Positions 39,783-42,283 of a stretch of 42,283 nt of DNA are shown here, piece after piece; positions within the stretch are counted from its first letter, which is position 1, and each line of letters opens with the position of its first letter. The DNA is taken from assembly GCA_002774425.1 (NCBI GenBank), contig PEYJ01000029.1, positions 1 to 42,283 of the forward strand, read 5' to 3'. The notes beneath the pieces are model-generated. The model saw only the letters and a list, made by a program, of their open reading frames with translations, was not told the origin of the DNA and did no database searches. This DNA comes from Parcubacteria group bacterium CG08_land_8_20_14_0_20_48_21. GTDB lineage: Bacteria > Patescibacteriota > Patescibacteriia > UBA1544. A program made the translations under genes and the position numbers.

Positions 39783-40487
39783 ATGACGCTCAACACCACA
39801 ACACACAAAAATATCCTCATCAAAATCCTTAAGGATATCTATACCGATTCAACAATCGGGCCGCTTTTGGGATTTAAGGGCGGTACGGCCGTCTATCTTT
39901 TTTATAATTTGAACCGCTTTTCAGTGGACTTGGATTTTGATTTACTCGATGCCGAAAAAGAGGACTATGTTTTCGAGCAAATAAAAAAGATTTTAGAGAA
40001 TTACGGCACAATAAAAGAAGCGGAAAAGAAACGTTTTAATCTGTTTTATGTTTTGGCTTATGACGACAAGGTTCCGGGTGCCCAGAATATCAAGGTGGAA
40101 ATTAATCGCCGGGAATTCGGCTCGAAGTATGAAGTAAAGTCATATCTCGGCATTTCCATGAAAGTTATGGTGCAGGAGGATATGTTCGCTCACAAGCTTT
40201 GTGCTATGTATGAGCGGATTGGTAAAACCAACCGCGACATTTTTGATGTCTGGTATTTTTTGCAGAATGAATGGCCGGTTAATAAGAAAATTGTCGAGGA
40301 ACGCACCAGTATGATTTTCAAGGAATTCTTACAGAAGTGTGTCGATTCACTGGAAAAAATGACCGACCAAAATATTCTTTCCGGCATGGGCGAACTATTG
40401 GACGCCAAGCAGAAAGATTGGGTAAAAGCCAAACTCCGCACCGAGACGATATTCTTGCTGAAGCTTAAATTACAAAACGAAAAATAA
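39783..40487 (+). CDS. AbiEii-like nucleotidyltransferase toxin
   Basis: The 234-residue protein is a DNA-polymerase-beta-fold nucleotidyltransferase of the AbiEii family. Signature motifs: FKGGTAVYLFY (G33, G34), SVDLDFDLL (D49, D51) and, downstream, KVEINRREFG. The C-terminal EDMFAHKLCAMYER and GKTNRDIFDVWYFL segments are the other conserved family blocks. Relatives transfer nucleotides and halt growth, giving abortive phage resistance. ATG 39783 lies five bases after the antitoxin stop. All catalytic motifs look intact, so the toxin is probably functional. Confidence 0.88.
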   Translation: MTLNTTTHKNILIKILKDIYTDSTIGPLLGFKGGTAVYLFYNLNRFSVDLDFDLLDAEKEDYVFEQIKKILENYGTIKEAEKKRFNLFYVLAYDDKVPGAQNIKVEINRREFGSKYEVKSYLGISMKVMVQEDMFAHKLCAMYERIGKTNRDIFDVWYFLQNEWPVNKKIVEERTSMIFKEFLQKCVDSLEKMTDQNILSGMGELLDAKQKDWVKAKLRTETIFLLKLKLQNEK

Positions 40488-40488
40488 T

Positions 40489-41403
40489 ATGGCCCTATTC
40501 AAAATCAACGGCTCGGCCGTCAAGAAAATAACCGCCAAAGAGCTTGATCTGGAGAAAAACCTACAGACACTTTTTGAGAGCAATCTTGAAGAATTGTTAA
40601 ACATTATTTTTCTGGCTCATGAATATCCGACCAGTTTCGGCGGCCGGATTGATACCCTTGGTATTGATAAAGACGGCGCGCCTTGCATCATTGAATACAA
40701 GAAAAACCAAAACGATAATGTGATCAATCAAGGGCTTTCATATCTATACTGGCTTTTGGATCACAAGGCTGATTTTGAAAAAGTCTGTCAAAACAAAAAG
40801 ATTGAAATAGAGATTGACTGGGATTCTCCCCGGGTCATTTGCGTTGCTGAAAGCTACAATAAATTTGATCTGGATACGGTGAATGTTTTGCCGATTAATG
40901 TTGAGCTCTGGCGGTACCGCATCTATGACGAAAACATTCTCTTTTTGGAGCCGGAAAATTTTCAGAAAGTACGGGTATCAACGGCAAGTATTGTGCGGAA
41001 AACAAAACACGACAAAGAAAAACAAGAAATAATACAGAAGAATTATTCGGTGGACGAACATCTTGAGAAAGCTGGAGAGGATATCAAATCGTTATTTTTA
41101 AAGTTACGCGAAAAAATCATCTCGCTTGATACGGAAATTAAAGAAGATCCGCAAAAACACTATGTGGCTTATAAGCTATCGACCAACTTTGCCGATGTAG
41201 AGGTATATCGCAATCAGCTTAAAATTTTCTTGAACGTAAAAAGCGGACAACTTAACGATCCTGATTCCATTGCTCGGGATATGGAAAAACCAAAGCACAT
41301 CGGCCACCACGGCAATGGCGATTACGAGGTTAAGCTCGAAAGCGAAGCCGACATAGACAAGGTATTTTCGCTTATAAAGCAAAGCTACGATCTGAATAAA
41401 TAA
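40489..41403 (+). CDS. PD-(D/E)XK nuclease-like protein with a C-terminal DUF5655 domain
   Basis: The 304-residue protein has an N-terminal nuclease fold: a helical SNLEELLNIIF, then GGRIDTLGID (D55), CIIEYKK (E69, K71) and INQGLSYLYWLL (Q81, Y85). This is the D...ExK...QxxxY layout of RecB/NucS/DUF91-like nucleases. The end (about 195-304, SLFLKLREKIISLD through NFADVEVYRNQLKIFLN and HHGNGDYEVKLE) fits DUF5655. It starts one base after the toxin stop and two bases before RadC, so it belongs to the same operon. A DNA-targeting defence effector or accessory nuclease is likely; its substrate is unknown. Confidence 0.8.
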   Translation: MALFKINGSAVKKITAKELDLEKNLQTLFESNLEELLNIIFLAHEYPTSFGGRIDTLGIDKDGAPCIIEYKKNQNDNVINQGLSYLYWLLDHKADFEKVCQNKKIEIEIDWDSPRVICVAESYNKFDLDTVNVLPINVELWRYRIYDENILFLEPENFQKVRVSTASIVRKTKHDKEKQEIIQKNYSVDEHLEKAGEDIKSLFLKLREKIISLDTEIKEDPQKHYVAYKLSTNFADVEVYRNQLKIFLNVKSGQLNDPDSIARDMEKPKHIGHHGNGDYEVKLESEADIDKVFSLIKQSYDLNK

Positions 41404-41405
41404 GT

Positions 41406-42068
41406 ATGAAAATAAAAGATTTGCCAAAAGTTGATAGACCGCGAGAAAAACTGGAGAAATACGGCCCCGAGCGACTTTCTGATTCGGAACTTTTGGCTAT
41501 TCTTTTACGAACCGGAAGCGAAGGCATAAATGTAGTGGAATTATCCAGTAAGATTTTAAGGAAATTCAGTGGCGCTGGATTGGCCAAAGCGTCGGCCAAA
41601 GAATTGAAAAATACATTTGGTCTTGGAAGCGCGAAAGCGTGCGAAATCGTCGCCTGCTATGAACTTGGTCGTCGGCATTTACACGATAAGCAATCGGTTC
41701 TGCTTTTATCGCCAAAAGATGTTTGGGACGAACTCAAGGATATTCGGGATCATAAAAAAGAACACTTCGTGATTTTCTTTTTGGATTCCAGAAATCAGGA
41801 AATCAAGCGTGAAATCGTTTCAGTCGGTTCACTTAATGCAAATCTCGTTCATCCGCGCGAAGTATTTGAGCCGGCTGTCCGGCATTTGGCCGCGCAGGTT
41901 ATTATTGCTCACAATCACCCAGCCGGCGATCCAACACCATCGCAAGAAGATTCAGATATAACTAAGCAATTAGTTGATGCGGGCAAGCTTCTCGGTATCG
42001 ATATAAGCGACCACGTGATCGTCAGTAAAACAAATTTTTTCAGCTTCAAAGAGCATAAATTGATTTAA
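41406..42068 (+). CDS. radC: RadC family JAMM-domain protein
   Basis: The 220-residue protein has an N-terminal helix-hairpin-helix part (about 20-90, PERLSDSELLAILLRTGS and LKNTFGLGSAKACEI) and a C-terminal JAB1/MPN (JAMM) domain. The metal ligands are complete: HNHPAGDPTPSQED gives H169-x-H171-x7-S179-x2-D182. RadC proteins are frequent on mobile elements near restriction systems, and their exact role is still debated despite the old DNA-repair label. It lies two bases after the DUF5655 gene and six before hsdR. Confidence 0.93.
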   Translation: MKIKDLPKVDRPREKLEKYGPERLSDSELLAILLRTGSEGINVVELSSKILRKFSGAGLAKASAKELKNTFGLGSAKACEIVACYELGRRHLHDKQSVLLLSPKDVWDELKDIRDHKKEHFVIFFLDSRNQEIKREIVSVGSLNANLVHPREVFEPAVRHLAAQVIIAHNHPAGDPTPSQEDSDITKQLVDAGKLLGIDISDHVIVSKTNFFSFKEHKLI

Positions 42069-42073
42069 ATATT

Positions 42074-42283
42074 ATGGCTACTCAAGATACAACCGGAAAA
42101 AAGTTCATGCGCGAAACAGACGCGCGTATTCTCATTGACCGCAGACTCCGCGAAGCCGATTGGGATATCGAAAACAAGAATCAGGTCTCAACCGAAGAGA
42201 CTTCACAGAACGGCCGCGCTGATTATATTCTTAAAGACTCAAGGGGTCGCGCCATAGCCGTTATTGAGGCAAAGCGTTTTGCT
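42074..42283 (+). CDS. hsdR: Type I restriction endonuclease R subunit, N-terminal fragment
   Basis: The frame opens at ATG 42074 and runs off the right edge after 70 residues. It has the N-terminal nuclease signature of HsdR: helix DARILIDRRLREADWD, then GRADYILKD (D50) and AVIEAKRFA (E65, K67), a D...ExK motif, in the order expected. The helicase part is outside the window, so an SNF2- or DEAD-type restriction helicase relative is still possible. It follows RadC by five bases in the defence operon. HsdM and HsdS would be expected further right. Confidence 0.75.
   Translation, partial: MATQDTTGKKFMRETDARILIDRRLREADWDIENKNQVSTEETSQNGRADYILKDSRGRAIAVIEAKRFA

Larger units (their letters stand above)
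35013..42283. mobile_element. Integrated island at tRNA-Asn, left end
   Basis: From the tRNA to the window edge no housekeeping gene appears. Instead there is a serine recombinase, small accessory genes, a regulator-like gene and defence genes, with less of the GC-rich codon usage (fewer GCG/CGC codons) seen to the left. The right attachment site is outside the window, so size and gene total are unknown. Confidence 0.75.

Noticed and set aside
1-42283. CRISPR array or rRNA genes
   Set aside because: No regularly spaced repeat series and no rRNA-like sequence were seen; the Cas4-like nuclease stands alone.

Overview
The window looks like a chromosomal segment of a bacterium from the Candidate Phyla Radiation (Patescibacteria, most like the Parcubacteria group). 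The evidence is gene content: compact single-copy housekeeping genes (polA, holA, rpsT, truB, infB, rbfA, nrnA-like, rny, ymdB-like, HU, dnaG, rpoD), small families common in that group (DUF5671, DUF5659, SdpI-like, 3D-domain proteins) and little metabolism. This is inference from remembered family distributions; no 16S gene is present. TGA, TAA and TAG all end recognisable genes, so the standard bacterial code applies. Promoters are easy to read (TTGACA-like, 16-18 bp, TATACT-like), and several lie so close to the start codon that leaderless mRNAs are likely.

Layout. 1-4.5 kb: a partial membrane protein leaving to the left, a RecB-like PD-(D/E)XK nuclease, then a signalling cluster (SpoIIAA-like protein, DUF1059 protein, soluble PAS histidine kinase, double-receiver response regulator). 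4.5-9.3 kb: a secreted 3D-domain protein with a hairpin right after its promoter, tRNA-Cys, a membrane protein, a ROK-family protein, a type II NADH dehydrogenase, and a self-contained small transcription unit encoding a 30-residue peptide. 9.3-22.3 kb: the housekeeping core, with polA and holA, convergent rpsT, an aminotransferase and truB on the minus strand, divergent infB-rbfA-nrnA, then rny-ymdB and HU. 22.4-24.3 kb: tRNA-Arg and tRNA-Lys, a frameshifted SdpI-like gene and a decayed minus-strand gene. 24.3-28.6 kb: dnaG-rpoD and a DUF5671 membrane protein.

28.6-31.0 kb is an inserted-looking block: a 136-bp MITE-like palindromic element, a fused alpha/beta hydrolase-glycosyltransferase and a DedA-like gene, flanked by a perfect 30-bp direct repeat made of terminator sequence. 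31.0-34.7 kb holds a small hypothetical gene, an RRM RNA-binding protein, a cellulose-synthase-like glycosyltransferase and a secreted protein.

From tRNA-Asn (34,980) to the right edge lies an integrated mobile island. A large serine recombinase reads into the tRNA on the opposite strand, so its C-terminus is antisense tRNA sequence. Next come small minus-strand accessory genes and an unknown regulator-like gene. A dense set of inverted repeats then separates these from a tightly packed plus-strand operon: AbiEi antitoxin, AbiEii nucleotidyltransferase toxin, a PD-(D/E)XK/DUF5655 protein, RadC and the start of a type I restriction HsdR subunit. This is the best candidate here for a poorly described composite defence system. 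The far end of the island is outside the window.
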